From Limosilactobacillus pontis (GTDB lineage Bacteria > Bacillota > Bacilli > Lactobacillales > Lactobacillaceae): DNA of 64,000 nt. The first letter of the stretch is position 1. Each line of letters opens with the position of its first letter. Where the stretch lies: positions 10,982 to 74,981 of the forward strand of contig NZ_PNFV01000008.1 of assembly GCF_002940945.1 (NCBI RefSeq), written 5' to 3'. Position numbers and translations under genes: made by a program. This document shows positions 1 to 9,874 of the stretch, one piece after another. The notes beneath the pieces are model-generated. The model saw only the letters and a program-made list of their open reading frames with translations. It was not told where the DNA came from and did no database searches.

Positions 1-532
1 AGCGGAAACGGATGATCTGGAAAAGGTCATCGGCCGGGTGCAAAACCAAGTTGGCCCGCTGGTAGATCGAGATAGCAGTCCCGATGAATGCCACCCCGAG
101 GAAGTTGATCAGCACGTAGAGGATGATCATCGGCAGGGTTGTGGCATCAGGCATGATCCGGTTGAAGATGTTTGAGAACCACTGAATGAACAGGGAGAAT
201 GGCAACATGAAGATAAAGTTGCCGCCGATTCGCCGCCAATCCCATTTATGCATCAGGATGGCGTTTAAAACTGAGGTCAGCATCCCCAGGGTCATGAAGG
301 CCCAGAACAGGGTTGTTGGCCGGTTTCCCAGGACAGCTATCCCCAGGTTATTTTCCGCAGCGGTCCAGTAAGCGGACCCCAGGAATTGGGGGTGAATGTG
401 GGAACTAGTTACCAGGGTCAGAACGTTCCCCATTGAGTTAATGACAATTGAAAATGCAAAAAAGGCCCAGCTAGCCGTCAGCGAAATTGTTCGCTTGGCG
501 ACTTTGCCATGGACTGGAATTTCTTTATCCAT
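1..532 (-). CDS. Partial YczE/YitT-like integral membrane protein (C-terminus off the left edge)
   Basis: The frame is open on the minus strand from an ATG at 532 to the window edge, giving 177 codons without a stop. The protein begins MDKEIPVHGKVAKRTISLTA and has at least four hydrophobic segments: about residues 20-42, 66-90, 104-120 and 130-150. Its general look resembles the YczE/YyaS/YitT group of uncharacterised membrane proteins. That is family resemblance judged by eye, and the substrate or role is unknown. A good promoter lies upstream at 609-637, and the gene diverges from yaaA. The C-terminal part is missing, so length and domain boundaries cannot be judged. Confidence 0.6.
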   Translation of the reverse strand, partial: MDKEIPVHGKVAKRTISLTASWAFFAFSIVINSMGNVLTLVTSSHIHPQFLGSAYWTAAENNLGIAVLGNRPTTLFWAFMTLGMLTSVLNAILMHKWDWRRIGGNFIFMLPFSLFIQWFSNIFNRIMPDATTLPMIILYVLINFLGVAFIGTAISIYQRANLVLHPADDLFQIIRFR

Positions 533-608
533 AAAATAAACACTCCTTCTCTTACTCTTAATCTCTCTCAATCAGTTCGTGAATTTTTTCACTCACGTTA
601 CGAATGGT

Positions 609-637
609 AATTTACAACGTCCACCCACTGATGTCAA
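609..637 (-). promoter_or_regulatory. Sigma-A-type promoter of the partial membrane protein gene
   Basis: Read on the minus strand, TTGACA (632-637) is followed after 17 bases by TAAATT (609-614), about 75 bases before the ATG at 532. The rest of the 533-788 gap is AT-rich. It must also hold the yaaA promoter, for which only a weak TGATAGGAT (756-764) is visible. Confidence 0.6.
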
Positions 638-788
638 TAATAGTTGCTACTACTATTTGATTATTATAATTATATTTATTGAAGCATATGCTAACCGGTT
701 GACATACACGTGACTATATACACGAATAAAAAGTTTTAAATAAATTTGTTAAACATGATAGGATCTTAATTAGAGAGGAGGTGTTGAG

Positions 789-1532
789 ATGAAGATTATT
801 ATTTCCCCAGCTCGGACGATGCGGGTTGATACTGACTCGCTGCCATACCAAGACCTGCCGAAATTTCTGCCCCAGACCAGGAAGATCCTGGACTGGATGC
901 GGGGCCAGACTTATGACGAGCTCCATCGGCTTTGGTGGAACTGCAGCACCAAACTGGCTTCTCTCAACTATCGGCGGGTTCAGGAGATGGATCTGACCCG
1001 TCAGCTGACCCCAGCGATCTTGGCCTTCTGTGGCCTTCAGTACCAATACATGGCACCAGACGTTTTTAGCGATCAGGGACTGGTATATGTTGAGAACAAT
1101 CTGCGGATTCTCTCCGGTTTCTATGGCCTCTTACGACCATTTGATGGGGTCGTTCCCTATCGATTAGGGATGGGGGACCACGCCCAGATTGATGGCAGCA
1201 AGAATCTTTATGCATTCTGGGGATCCCGGCTTGCCGACGATTTGTATCGTGATGACCAGTTGGTGCTCAACCTGGCCTCCAAGAAGTACGAGCGGGCGGT
1301 GACTCCCTACCTGACTGAGCATCGGCGTCTGGTGACTTGCGTGTTCGGTGAGTTGGTTAGCGGTCGGGTAAAGCAAAAAGCCACCTTGGCAAAGATGGCT
1401 CGGGGAGAGATGGTCCGCTACCTGGCGGAGAATGATATCCATGATCTAGCGGGAGTAAAGGCCTTTAGAGTTGCCAATTACCGATATCGGCCTGAGTACT
1501 CGACAGCCGACCAACTAACCTTTACCAAATAA
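789..1532 (+). CDS. yaaA: Peroxide stress protein YaaA (UPF0246/DUF328)
   Basis: A 247-residue protein that opens with MKIIISPARTM, the N-terminal signature of the YaaA/DUF328 family. It is full length for the family. Established knowledge: in E. coli YaaA lowers free iron and limits Fenton damage during peroxide stress. Its molecular activity in lactobacilli is not defined. A GAGAGGAGG Shine-Dalgarno lies just before the ATG. The gene is monocistronic, facing away from the upstream membrane protein gene and towards rpsD, with which it shares a terminator. Confidence 0.9.
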   Translation: MKIIISPARTMRVDTDSLPYQDLPKFLPQTRKILDWMRGQTYDELHRLWWNCSTKLASLNYRRVQEMDLTRQLTPAILAFCGLQYQYMAPDVFSDQGLVYVENNLRILSGFYGLLRPFDGVVPYRLGMGDHAQIDGSKNLYAFWGSRLADDLYRDDQLVLNLASKKYERAVTPYLTEHRRLVTCVFGELVSGRVKQKATLAKMARGEMVRYLAENDIHDLAGVKAFRVANYRYRPEYSTADQLTFTK

Positions 1533-1564
1533 AAAAGCAGCTCCACAAGGGGGCTGCTTTTTTA
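1533..1564. terminator. Bidirectional terminator between yaaA and rpsD
   Basis: A GCAGCTCC/GGGGCTGC-type hairpin is flanked by A-run and T-run on either side. It can therefore end both the rightward yaaA and the leftward rpsD transcript. Confidence 0.85.
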
Positions 1565-1578
1565 TGAGTAAGTCAATC

Positions 1579-2184
1579 TTACTTGTTGTAGTATTCAACG
1601 ATGAGGGCTTCATCGATGTCGGCATCCATGTCTTCACGGGCAGGGATCCGGTTCAGCTTACCTTCGAGCTTGTCAGCATCGAAGTCAACGTAAGATGGAC
1701 GTGAAACAACGGCGTCAACCGCGTTCTTGATGATGTCCAGGTTCTTGGACTTTTCACGAACACCGATGACCTGGTTAACATCAACTTCGTATGAAGGGAT
1801 GTCAACGCGCTTGCCATCAACAGTGATGTGACCATGGTTAACCAGTTGACGAGCTTGCCGACGAGTAGTGGCCAAACCTAACCGGTAAACCATGTTATCC
1901 AGACGACGTTCCAGCAGAGCCATGAAGTTAGCACCGTGGGTACCTTCCTTGATCTTGCCGGCACGAACGAACAGGTTAGCGAATTGCCGTTCCGTCATCC
2001 CGTACATGAAACGCAGCTTTTGCTTTTCACGAAGTTGCGTACCATATTCGGAAAGCTTACCATGACGATCACGACCGTGGTCACCAGGAGCGTATGGACG
2101 ACGTGCTAATTCCTTACCAGTACCTGAAAGTGAAACACCAAGACGACGAGATACACGCCAACTTGGACCAGTGTAACGAGACAT
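1579..2184 (-). CDS. rpsD: 30S ribosomal protein S4
   Basis: A 201-residue protein beginning [20 protein letters not shown], the expected length and sequence of Gram-positive S4. S4 is a primary 16S rRNA-binding protein that nucleates 30S assembly. The S4-type RNA-binding domain lies around residues 90-155 ([24 protein letters not shown]). It is a single-gene operon divergent from ezrA, the usual isolated position of rpsD in Firmicutes. A leader of about 165 bases separates the promoter from the start, which fits autogenous control. Confidence 0.98.
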   Translation of the reverse strand: MSRYTGPSWRVSRRLGVSLSGTGKELARRPYAPGDHGRDRHGKLSEYGTQLREKQKLRFMYGMTERQFANLFVRAGKIKEGTHGANFMALLERRLDNMVYRLGLATTRRQARQLVNHGHITVDGKRVDIPSYEVDVNQVIGVREKSKNLDIIKNAVDAVVSRPSYVDFDADKLEGKLNRIPAREDMDADIDEALIVEYYNK

Positions 2185-2351
2185 AAATAAATTCCTCCAA
2201 TATATTTAGTTGGAGTAAAATAATCCGATGTGAGCTTGGCATTCGTGCAGGCTGATTTGAATCTTTCACCCTTGCAGCTGGGTTACTAAAAACACCATTC
2301 GGCATCAGTCTGTTGACGAGCTTGCCCCTCACTGCTGCATTATTTTACACA
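2185..2351 (-). promoter_or_regulatory. Long 5' leader of rpsD, candidate S4-binding autoregulatory RNA
   Basis: The untranslated stretch between the predicted start point (near 2351) and the rpsD ATG is about 165 bases long and contains no open frame. In other Firmicutes S4 represses its own synthesis by binding a structured rpsD leader. The position and length suggest the same here. I have not folded the RNA or matched it to a known leader model, so this is an inference from context. Confidence 0.45.
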
Positions 2352-2357
2352 AAAATA

Positions 2358-2387
2358 AGTATACAATGGTTGGTCGGCCGACGTCAA
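2358..2387 (-). promoter_or_regulatory. rpsD promoter
   Basis: On the minus strand TTGACG (2382-2387), an 18-base spacer and TATACT (2358-2363) form a strong sigma-A-type promoter, placing the start near 2351. Confidence 0.75.
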
Positions 2388-2438
2388 TTAATTTGTAGGA
2401 AATTGCGGATTTTTTGTAATTCCTCCCTGGATAACCTA

Positions 2439-2447
2439 TGGTATAAT
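2439..2447 (+). promoter_or_regulatory. Extended -10 promoter of ezrA
   Basis: TGGTATAAT lies about 53 bases before the ezrA start. No convincing -35 is seen, so the extended -10 is the main support. Confidence 0.55.
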
Positions 2448-2500
2448 TTTCTTAGTATTAGCTGATATTAAGGCAAATTTAATTGTAGGTGGAGATTTTA

Positions 2501-4198
2501 ATGTTTCAAGTTTTAATTGTAATTTTGATCGTGATTCTCATCATCCTGGGTGGCATCGTTTGGTATCAGCACCGGGTCCTCAAGCAGATACAGGGAATGG
2601 TGGTCGCCTGTCAACAGCTTCATGATAAGAAGATTGAAGAGCAGTTAAAGCAGGCTGACCAGCTCCAGTTAACTGGGGACGCCAAGCAGGAATTTGATAA
2701 GTTAAGGAGTCGTTATAATGATAAGATCGTTCCTCAATTGAAGGCGATCCGTGAGACCGGTCAAGACCTCCAGCAGGCTGCCCGGACCACAAAGCTGCTG
2801 ACAATCAGTGGCCCGGTCAATGACCTGCGCGCCGACCTGGCTGCGGCTACGACGGCTCTCCAGCAGGTTGAGCAATCCCTGCAACACATTGAGCGGCAGA
2901 GCAAGACCCACCGGCAGGCCATCGACCGGATCAAGAAGAACTACCAGAAGTTTCACCAACAATTAAATGAAAAGAGCTTTGAGTATGGTGACAGTGTCAA
3001 GAAGCTGAATGAAAAGCTAACCGAATTAGAGAAACAGTATGACCACTTCGTTGAGTTAACCAGGAAGGGGGATCAGGATGCCGCCCAGGAGGTACTCACC
3101 GACCTCCAGCAGGATAACCAGAAGCTGGCGACACAGATCAAGCGGGTACCGCCTCTTTATAAGCCGCTAGTAACCGAGTTCCCTGACCAGTTGCAGGAAC
3201 TGGCTAGTGGTTATGAGACCCTGACGGCGGAGCACTATCATTTCACTGAGGACGACCTTGATGAGCAAATTAAGCGTCTGCAGACCAAGGTTGACGCAAC
3301 ACTGAAACAGCTCAATGACCTTCAATTAGACGTGGTTAAGCAGGCCAATGATGACCTGGCTGCGCAGATTGACCACGTCTACGCGGTGATGCAAAAGGAA
3401 ATTGATGCTCAAGATGAGGCTCGCCACCTGGTTGAAATGATGGGGCGCTTTACCCAACATGCTCAGCGTCAGAATAACGAACTGATTGGCGAGCTGGATC
3501 GGCTGAGCCTCAGTTATACCATGAACAACAACGAGTTTGAACAGGCTCGTCAGCTGAATGAGCAGATCAAGACAATCGTTAAGCAGTACAATGCGGACCA
3601 ACAGGCGATTCGTGATCAGCAGGCAGTGTATAGCCAAATCGTCGACCGGGAAAAGAATAACCGTGATAACTTGACCGCTATTGAGCAGGAACAGGGTAAG
3701 ATTAACGATGCTGTTGCCAAACTCCAGACTGATGAGCAACGGGCCCGTAAGATGCTCCGACAGTATTCTGTCCAGATTCGAACGATTCGCCGCCAGGTTG
3801 AACAGCTCAACCTTCCAGGGGTCGGCCAGGAGTATATGGATTACTTCTTTGGGGTTAGCGATGAAATCAAAAAGCTGGCCAACGAACTTAACGAGTACAA
3901 GATTAATATGGATAATGTAACCAAGCAGCTGATTATGGTCGAGGCGGACCTGGAGAAACTTCAGGACAAGACCAACGACCTGCGCGACAGTGCTGAACTG
4001 ACCGAGCGACTGCAGCAATACGCTAACCGGTTTGCGGGTAATACCAAGGTAGCCGCCGCCGCTAAAAAGTCACGGCAGCTATTTGACCAGTATAACTACG
4101 CCGGCAGTCTCGAGGCTATCGCCACGGCCCTAGAAGAAACTGAGCCGGGTAGCTACAAGCGGATTGAGGATAGCTATTATCAGGAAATCAATGAATAA
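2501..4198 (+). CDS. ezrA: Septation ring formation regulator EzrA
   Basis: A 565-residue protein with one N-terminal membrane segment (about residues 3-24) and a cytoplasmic body rich in Gln, Glu, Lys and Leu heptads (coiled coils). This is the architecture and length of EzrA. In B. subtilis EzrA binds FtsZ, prevents extra polar Z-rings and links division to cell-wall synthesis. An in-frame GTG at 2489 exists, but GGTGGAG at 2487-2493 fits the ATG at 2501 with 7-base spacing, so I chose that. The gene stands alone, divergent from rpsD and followed by its own terminator. Confidence 0.95.
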   Translation: MFQVLIVILIVILIILGGIVWYQHRVLKQIQGMVVACQQLHDKKIEEQLKQADQLQLTGDAKQEFDKLRSRYNDKIVPQLKAIRETGQDLQQAARTTKLLTISGPVNDLRADLAAATTALQQVEQSLQHIERQSKTHRQAIDRIKKNYQKFHQQLNEKSFEYGDSVKKLNEKLTELEKQYDHFVELTRKGDQDAAQEVLTDLQQDNQKLATQIKRVPPLYKPLVTEFPDQLQELASGYETLTAEHYHFTEDDLDEQIKRLQTKVDATLKQLNDLQLDVVKQANDDLAAQIDHVYAVMQKEIDAQDEARHLVEMMGRFTQHAQRQNNELIGELDRLSLSYTMNNNEFEQARQLNEQIKTIVKQYNADQQAIRDQQAVYSQIVDREKNNRDNLTAIEQEQGKINDAVAKLQTDEQRARKMLRQYSVQIRTIRRQVEQLNLPGVGQEYMDYFFGVSDEIKKLANELNEYKINMDNVTKQLIMVEADLEKLQDKTNDLRDSAELTERLQQYANRFAGNTKVAAAAKKSRQLFDQYNYAGSLEAIATALEETEPGSYKRIEDSYYQEINE

Positions 4199-4206
4199 TT
4201 ACTAAG

Positions 4207-4245
4207 GTACGGGTGTGAGCATGATTGCTTGCCCCGTGCTTTTTT
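4207..4245 (+). terminator. ezrA terminator
   Basis: A GC-rich hairpin (about GTACGGGTGTGAGCA paired with TGCTTGCCCCGTGC, with some G-U pairs) is followed by a run of T. Confidence 0.8.
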
Positions 4246-4267
4246 CGATGCCTAGTGTTTGATTTTC

Positions 4268-4276
4268 TGCTATAAT
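4268..4276 (+). promoter_or_regulatory. Extended -10 promoter of the cysteine desulfurase-thiI operon
   Basis: TGCTATAAT has the extended -10 form without a clear -35. It implies a transcript leader of about 115 bases (4283-4398) that matches no riboswitch or T-box I recognise. Confidence 0.55.
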
Positions 4277-4398
4277 ATAATGTCGTTTTAAGAAGAGTCG
4301 AACTATTCAATGGCATGCTCGCCAATCCTGCGGTACGTCACTAGCTCATTTGCCAGTGTCCCCGCTCAATACTACTTATCATGAAAGGAACAGAGTTA

Positions 4399-5547
4399 AT
4401 GATTTACTTTGACAACAGTGCTACAACGAAGGTGGCACCGGAAGTTTTGCAAACTTACGATACGGTCAGTCAAAAGATCTGGGGTAACCCGAGCAGCCTC
4501 CATAACTTCGGCGAAAACGCCTGGAACTTGTTGGAACAGGCCCGGCAGCAAATTGCTAAGCTAATGGGGGTCAAGCCCAGTGAGATTATTTTCACCAGTG
4601 GTGGCTCCGAGGGTGATAACTGGGTAATCAAGGGAACCGCGATGGCCAAGCACCGCTTCGGCAAGCACATCATTACTACCAGTGTAGAACATGCGGCGGT
4701 CCACAACCCGATGGAGCAGCTGAGGGAGTTAGGCTTTGATATTACCTATCTGCCGGTTGACCGAGCGGGCCGGATTAATCCGGCCGATGTCAAGGCTGCC
4801 ATCCGTCCCGATACCATCCTAGTTTCAATCATGGCGGTTAACAATGAAATTGGGACAATCCAACCGATTAAAGAGGTTGGTGAGATCTTGAAGGATTACC
4901 CTAATATCCACTACATGGTGGATGCAGTGCAGGCTATCGGCAAGGGAATCGATGACCTGGTCTTCAGCGATCGGGTTGACTTTGCCACCTTCTCTGGTCA
5001 TAAGTTTCACGCCCCGCGTGGTACGGGCTTTGTCTACATGAAAAGCGGGCGGAAGCTGGCTCCACTAGTTGCCGGTGGTGGTCAAGAGCGAACAATGCGC
5101 AGTGGTACTGAAAACACGCCGGGGGACGTCGCCATGGCCCGGGCTATTCGATTGGTCAAGGAGAATGAGGCGGCGGCCGTTAAGCGTGAGCAAGCCATTA
5201 AGGAACGGATTTACGACCACCTTCGTCGTTTTGATCATGTCGAGCTGATCTCCGGTCGGGATAAGGGCTTTGCTCCACATGTTCTTTGCTTCGCCATTCC
5301 CGGTGTTCGGGGCGAGACAATCGTTCATGCCTTCGAAGATAAGGGTATCTACATTTCTACGACCAGCGCCTGCTCTTCGAAAAAGCATTCTGAGGCGGGG
5401 ACTCTGGCTGCGATGAAGGTCCCTGAGGAGATTGCTACCAGTGCAGTTCGGATCAGCCTCGGTGATCAGAATACCCTGGCGGAAGCTGACCAGTTTAATC
5501 AGGTTTTCGATGAGCTTTATGCTGGTTTTCAAAAGATTATTGATTAG
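4399..5547 (+). CDS. Cysteine desulfurase, NifS/IscS-like (thiI partner)
   Basis: A PLP enzyme that takes sulfur from cysteine as an enzyme-bound persulfide. The family start MIYFDNSATTK is clear. The PLP lysine lies in SGHKFHAPRGTG (about Lys202) and the catalytic cysteine in TSACSSKK (about Cys325). Of two in-frame ATGs, 4399 is preferred because AAAGGA at 4383-4388 is correctly spaced from it. The result is 382 residues, normal for the family. It lies 33 bases before thiI, as nifZ does in B. subtilis, so its main job is probably sulfur supply for 4-thiouridine in tRNA. It could also serve other sulfur acceptors. Confidence 0.93.
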   Translation: MIYFDNSATTKVAPEVLQTYDTVSQKIWGNPSSLHNFGENAWNLLEQARQQIAKLMGVKPSEIIFTSGGSEGDNWVIKGTAMAKHRFGKHIITTSVEHAAVHNPMEQLRELGFDITYLPVDRAGRINPADVKAAIRPDTILVSIMAVNNEIGTIQPIKEVGEILKDYPNIHYMVDAVQAIGKGIDDLVFSDRVDFATFSGHKFHAPRGTGFVYMKSGRKLAPLVAGGGQERTMRSGTENTPGDVAMARAIRLVKENEAAAVKREQAIKERIYDHLRRFDHVELISGRDKGFAPHVLCFAIPGVRGETIVHAFEDKGIYISTTSACSSKKHSEAGTLAAMKVPEEIATSAVRISLGDQNTLAEADQFNQVFDELYAGFQKIID

Positions 5548-5580
5548 TTAGAAAATAACGCTTGAAAGGAGGAATTACAC

Positions 5581-6801
5581 ATGCAATATACCGAAATTAT
5601 GGTTCGTTATGGCGAGCTATCCACCAAGGGTCATAATAAGAAGTCATTCATCGACCGTTTGGGTGACAATGTTCGGCACGCCCTGCATAGCTTTGATCAG
5701 GTCAAAGTTCACGCCCAGCGAGATCGTTTGCACGTTGAGCTCAACGGTGCGGACTATGACCAGGTGATGGACCGGTTAAAGCTGGTCTTTGGGATCCAGA
5801 ACTTTTCGCCATCGATCCGGGTGGAAAAATCTTTTGACGCCACAGCCAAGGCGGCTGCCCAGATGATCGAAGAACAGGTCGATCATCCAATCACCTTTAA
5901 GGTTGAGACACGGCGGTCAGATCACCACTTTGAATTAGACACCTTCGGAATGAACAACCAACTAGGGGGGTACCTGTTGGCGAAGTTCCCCGATAAGCTG
6001 AAGGTTGATGTTCACCACCCGGACTTGACACTGCGGGTTGAGATTCGGCTTAACGGAATCTACCTATCCAGTGAGACGATCAAGGGGGCTGGTGGAATGC
6101 CGGTTGGTACCGCTGGCAAGGGCATGATGATGATGTCCGGAGGGATTGACTCTCCAGTGGCTGCCTACCTGGCGATGAAGCGGGGCGTTTCCTTGGAGAT
6201 GGTCCACTTCTATAGTCCGCCGTACACCAGTCCACAAGCGTTGGCCAAGGCTCAGCAGCTGACGGAGCGGTTGGCTAAGTATAGTGGTAACATCCGCTTT
6301 ATCCAGGTACCATTCGCCGAAATCCAGGAAACCGTTAAGGAGAAGGTTCCTGAGGGTTATCTGATGACGGTTCAGCGACGAATGATGCTTCGTTTGGCAG
6401 CTGCCCTAATGGTTAAACGCCACGGTCTGGCAATCTTTAATGGGGAGTCTCTCGGTCAGGTGGCTTCCCAGACAATGGAGAGTATGTTAGCAATTAATGA
6501 CGTTACGACCTACCCAGTGTTGCGGCCGGTCCTTTCCTATGATAAGACTGAGATTATTAAGATCGCCGAGCAGATCGGCACCTATGATCTTTCTATTCTG
6601 CCATATGAGGACTGCTGTACGGTCTTCACGCCGCCATCGCCAAAGACTCGGCCAAGCGTAGAGCGGGCTCGCAAGTACGAGCAGCGTCTGGATATCGACG
6701 GTCTGATGAAGCGGTCGCTGGATGGTATCAAGATCACCAACATCCACCCAGGTGAGGACTTCCTCAATCAAAACGAGGACGTTTTTGCTGAATTGCTATA
6801 A
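5581..6801 (+). CDS. thiI: tRNA 4-thiouridine synthetase ThiI
   Basis: A 406-residue protein with an N-terminal ferredoxin-like/THUMP region (about 1-165) and a PP-loop ATP pyrophosphatase domain with the SGGIDSP motif (about residues 187-193). It adenylates U8 of tRNA for thiolation. As in many Firmicutes, it stops at about 400 residues and lacks the C-terminal rhodanese domain of E. coli ThiI. Sulfur transfer must therefore come straight from the adjacent cysteine desulfurase. The Shine-Dalgarno is GAAAGGAGG. The gene is cotranscribed with the desulfurase. Confidence 0.95.
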   Translation: MQYTEIMVRYGELSTKGHNKKSFIDRLGDNVRHALHSFDQVKVHAQRDRLHVELNGADYDQVMDRLKLVFGIQNFSPSIRVEKSFDATAKAAAQMIEEQVDHPITFKVETRRSDHHFELDTFGMNNQLGGYLLAKFPDKLKVDVHHPDLTLRVEIRLNGIYLSSETIKGAGGMPVGTAGKGMMMMSGGIDSPVAAYLAMKRGVSLEMVHFYSPPYTSPQALAKAQQLTERLAKYSGNIRFIQVPFAEIQETVKEKVPEGYLMTVQRRMMLRLAAALMVKRHGLAIFNGESLGQVASQTMESMLAINDVTTYPVLRPVLSYDKTEIIKIAEQIGTYDLSILPYEDCCTVFTPPSPKTRPSVERARKYEQRLDIDGLMKRSLDGIKITNIHPGEDFLNQNEDVFAELL

Positions 6802-6808
6802 TCGGCGC

Positions 6809-6837
6809 TTGACGCTCAGCAATAATTTAGCTATGAT
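6809..6837 (+). promoter_or_regulatory. Promoter of the valS T-box transcript
   Basis: TTGACG (6809-6814), 17 bases, then TATGAT (6832-6837), starting transcription near 6844 just before the T-box leader. Confidence 0.75.
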
Positions 6838-6843
6838 ACAAGC

Positions 6844-7088
6844 ATAATATAAGCGATGACCGAAATAGTAACGGAGTACTACGATTCACCAGAGAGGGTT
6901 GCTGCTGGAAAGACCTGGATCAGCTTCGCGAATGTAGCTCGGGAGCTGGTTTGTTGAAATTCAGTAGGCAGACCCGGTTCATTTACCGTTATTAAATGAA
7001 CAAGGGGGGCAGTCCACTAAGACTGCTCAACGTAGGTGGTACCGCGAAATCAATCGTCCTATCTGTTTAGATAGGGCGATTTTTATTT
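6844..7088 (+). promoter_or_regulatory. T-box riboswitch leader of valS (specifier GTA, valine)
   Basis: The T-box element GGTGGTACCGCG is at 7035-7046, followed by a Rho-independent terminator (7052-7088). In stem I, AGTA (6868-6871) faces GAA (6930-6932). The helix CGGAG/CTTCG lies above them and CCGA/TCGG below. The triplet after GAAT is GTA (6934-6936), a valine codon followed by G, which fits valS. The variable base of the UGGN bulge is U, able to pair with A73 of tRNA-Val. Uncharged tRNA-Val should favour the antiterminator and allow valS expression. Confidence 0.9.
7052..7088 (+). terminator. Regulated terminator of the valS T-box
   Basis: AATCGTCCTATCT pairs with AGATAGGGCGATT across a short loop and is followed by T-rich sequence. 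Confidence 0.85.
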
Positions 7089-7146
7089 GGTTACCGTTTT
7101 TATACTCAGAAACTTAACTTTGTAATTTGAAAGGAGCGATTATACG

Positions 7147-9804
7147 ATGACAGCCGATAAGGAAATGTCAACAAAGTATGATCCGACCGCCGTTGAAGCC
7201 GGTCGTTACCAATGGTGGATTGACCAAGGCCTCTTCAAGCCGAGTGGCAACAAGAAGGCTCACCCATATTCGATTGTTATTCCACCGCCGAATGTTACTG
7301 GAAAGTTGCACCTGGGCCATGCCTGGGACACCACCCTGCAGGATATGCTGATCCGTCAGAAACGGATGCAGGGTTATGATGTCCTCTGGTTACCGGGGAT
7401 GGACCATGCCGGGATTGCTACTCAGGCGAAGGTTGAGGCCCGCTTACGCAAGCAGGGAATTTCCCGTTACGACCTCGGTCGGGAAAAGTTTGTTCAACAG
7501 GTCTGGGACTGGAAGGACGAGTACGCCGATATTATCCATAAGCAGTGGGCCAAGCTCGGGATTTCCGTTGACTACGACCGTGAACGCTTTACCCTGGATG
7601 AAGGGCTGAATAAGGCGGTACGCAAGGTCTTTGTTGATCTCTATAACAAGGGTCTGATCTACCGGGGAACCTACATTATCAACTGGGACCCGCAAGCACG
7701 AACGGCCCTATCTGACATTGAGGTTATCCACAAGGATGATAAGGGGGCGTTCTACCACGTTAAGTACCCATTTACCGACGGGACGACCTTTAACGGCAAG
7801 GACTACATTGAGATTGCCACGACCCGGCCGGAGACCATGTTTGGTGATGAAGCTGTTGCTGTCAACCCGAATGACGACCGTTATAAGGAACTGGTCGGTA
7901 AGCACGTCCGGGTTCCACTGGTTGACCGGGAGATTGAAATTATCGCTGACGATTATGTAACACCGGACTTCGGGACTGGGATGGTTAAGATCACCCCGGC
8001 ACACGACCCGAATGATTTTAAGGTTGGGAAGCGTCATAATCTGCCAGAACTGAACACAATGAATGAAGACGCCTCGATGAACGAGAACGCTGGTAAGTAC
8101 CAGGGGTTGGATCGGTTTGCGGCCCGCGAGGCAATGGTTAAGGATCTGACCGACCAGGGCTACATGCTCAAGGTTGTTCCAATCGTCCATTCCGTTGGTC
8201 ACTCTGAGCGGACCGGCGTCCAAGTGGAGGCTCGTCTGTCTACCCAGTGGTTCGTCAAGATGAAGCCACTGGCTAAGCTGGCCCTTGATAACCAGAAGAC
8301 GGCCGACAAGGTTAACTTCATTCCAGGGCGGTTCGAGCACACCTTCACTCAATGGATGGAAAATGTTCACGACTGGGTTATTTCACGGCAGCTCTGGTGG
8401 GGGCACCGAATCCCGGCTTGGTACCACAAGAAGACTGGCGAAGTCTATGTTGGCATGGAAGCACCAAAGGATGCCGAGAACTGGACTCAGGATACCGATG
8501 TGCTGGATACATGGTTCAGTAGCGGTTTGTGGCCATTCTCAACGATGGGCTGGCCAGACACCGATTCACCGGACTACAAGCGTTACTTCCCGACTAGTAC
8601 CCTGGTTACTGGCTATGACATCATCTTCTTCTGGGTATCCCGGATGATCTTCCAATCCCTGGAATTCACCGGCAAGGCCCCGTTTAAGAATGTCCTCCTG
8701 CATGGTTTGATCCGTGACGAGCAGGGCCGGAAGATGAGTAAGTCTCTGGGTAACGGGATCGACCCAATGGACGTTATCAAGAAGTACGGGGTCGATGCTC
8801 TACGGTGGTTCCTGATCACCGGATCGACACCGGGTCAGGACATCCGTTTCTCCTACACCAAGATGGATGCGGCCTGGAACTTCATCAATAAGATCTGGAA
8901 TGCTAGTCGTTATGTCATCATGAACCTTGGTGACATGGCGGCACCGGTTCTGCCCGACAAATCTAAGTGGGACCTGGCTGATCGCTGGATCCTCAGCCGG
9001 TTGAACGCTACTATTAAGCAGGTCAACGAGCAGTTTGACAAGTTTGAATTCGGCGAGGCTGGTCGGGCCCTGTACAACTTCATCTGGAATGACTTCTGCG
9101 ACTGGTACATCGAAATGACCAAGGAGAAGCTCAACAATGGAACGGATGAAGAGAAGGCCGACACTAAGAATATTCTAGGTTACGTCTTAGATCAGACCTT
9201 GAAGCTGATGCACCCGATCATGCCGTTCGTTACCGAAAAGCTTTGGTTATCGATGCCACACGAAGGCAAGTCGATCATGGTGGCCAAGTACCCAGTGGCA
9301 GATGCCGCCCTTAATGACCCTGTTGCCACCGAGCAGATGAGCAACCTGATTGCAATGATTAAGGCCGTTCGGAACATCCGGAATGAGGCCAACGCACCGA
9401 TGTCTAAGCCGGTCGACATTCTGGTCAAGGTTGATAATCAGCACCTTGGTGACATGCTTAATGCCAATCGGGACTACATCGACCGCTTCTGTCATCCGGC
9501 TGAGCTGACCATCAGTACCGATGTTCAGGCTCCAAAACTGGCTATGTCTGGTATCTTGGCTGGGGCTGAGGTATACATCCCAATGGCCGAATTGGTCGAC
9601 TTGGATGAAGAACGGGCTAAGATGAAGAAAGAGATTGCTAAGCTTGAAAAGGAAGTGCAGCGCTCCCAAAAGAAGCTGGGCAACGAAAAGTTTGTCAACA
9701 ACGCGCCAGAAAAGGTTGTTGAAGCAGAGAAGCAAAAGGCCGTTGAATGGCAGCAGAAGCTTGATTCGGCCAAGGAACGCCTCGCTTCGCTAGAAGAAGC
9801 CTAA
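7147..9804 (+). CDS. valS: Valyl-tRNA synthetase
   Basis: An 885-residue class I synthetase that charges tRNA-Val. Visible marks are [15 protein letters not shown] with HLGH (about residues 55-58), an editing domain in the middle ([10 protein letters not shown]), KMSKSLGNG (about 529-533), and the C-terminal coiled-coil arm rich in Lys and Glu (about 815-885) typical of ValS. Length is normal for the family. Expression is controlled by the T-box leader just upstream and ends at the hairpin before folC. Confidence 0.98.
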   Translation: MTADKEMSTKYDPTAVEAGRYQWWIDQGLFKPSGNKKAHPYSIVIPPPNVTGKLHLGHAWDTTLQDMLIRQKRMQGYDVLWLPGMDHAGIATQAKVEARLRKQGISRYDLGREKFVQQVWDWKDEYADIIHKQWAKLGISVDYDRERFTLDEGLNKAVRKVFVDLYNKGLIYRGTYIINWDPQARTALSDIEVIHKDDKGAFYHVKYPFTDGTTFNGKDYIEIATTRPETMFGDEAVAVNPNDDRYKELVGKHVRVPLVDREIEIIADDYVTPDFGTGMVKITPAHDPNDFKVGKRHNLPELNTMNEDASMNENAGKYQGLDRFAAREAMVKDLTDQGYMLKVVPIVHSVGHSERTGVQVEARLSTQWFVKMKPLAKLALDNQKTADKVNFIPGRFEHTFTQWMENVHDWVISRQLWWGHRIPAWYHKKTGEVYVGMEAPKDAENWTQDTDVLDTWFSSGLWPFSTMGWPDTDSPDYKRYFPTSTLVTGYDIIFFWVSRMIFQSLEFTGKAPFKNVLLHGLIRDEQGRKMSKSLGNGIDPMDVIKKYGVDALRWFLITGSTPGQDIRFSYTKMDAAWNFINKIWNASRYVIMNLGDMAAPVLPDKSKWDLADRWILSRLNATIKQVNEQFDKFEFGEAGRALYNFIWNDFCDWYIEMTKEKLNNGTDEEKADTKNILGYVLDQTLKLMHPIMPFVTEKLWLSMPHEGKSIMVAKYPVADAALNDPVATEQMSNLIAMIKAVRNIRNEANAPMSKPVDILVKVDNQHLGDMLNANRDYIDRFCHPAELTISTDVQAPKLAMSGILAGAEVYIPMAELVDLDEERAKMKKEIAKLEKEVQRSQKKLGNEKFVNNAPEKVVEAEKQKAVEWQQKLDSAKERLASLEEA

Positions 9805-9810
9805 CCAACT

Positions 9811-9857
9811 AAAAGATGATTGTGGTACCATTTCAGTATTACAACCATCTTTTTTTA
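9811..9857 (+). terminator. valS terminator
   Basis: AAAAGATGATTGT pairs with ACAACCATCTTTTT around a 17-base loop and is followed by T-rich sequence. It may be leaky, since folC follows within 20 bases. Confidence 0.7.
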
Positions 9858-9874
9858 TTGAAGGGGATAAGATA

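Noticed and set aside
3326-4018. Minus-strand open frame within ezrA
   Set aside because: It has a hydrophobic composition mirrored from Gln- and Asp-rich sense codons, no ribosome site, and lies wholly inside a clear ezrA.
7708-8370. Minus-strand open frame within valS
   Set aside because: It is antisense to a catalytic core region, with no start context or family resemblance.
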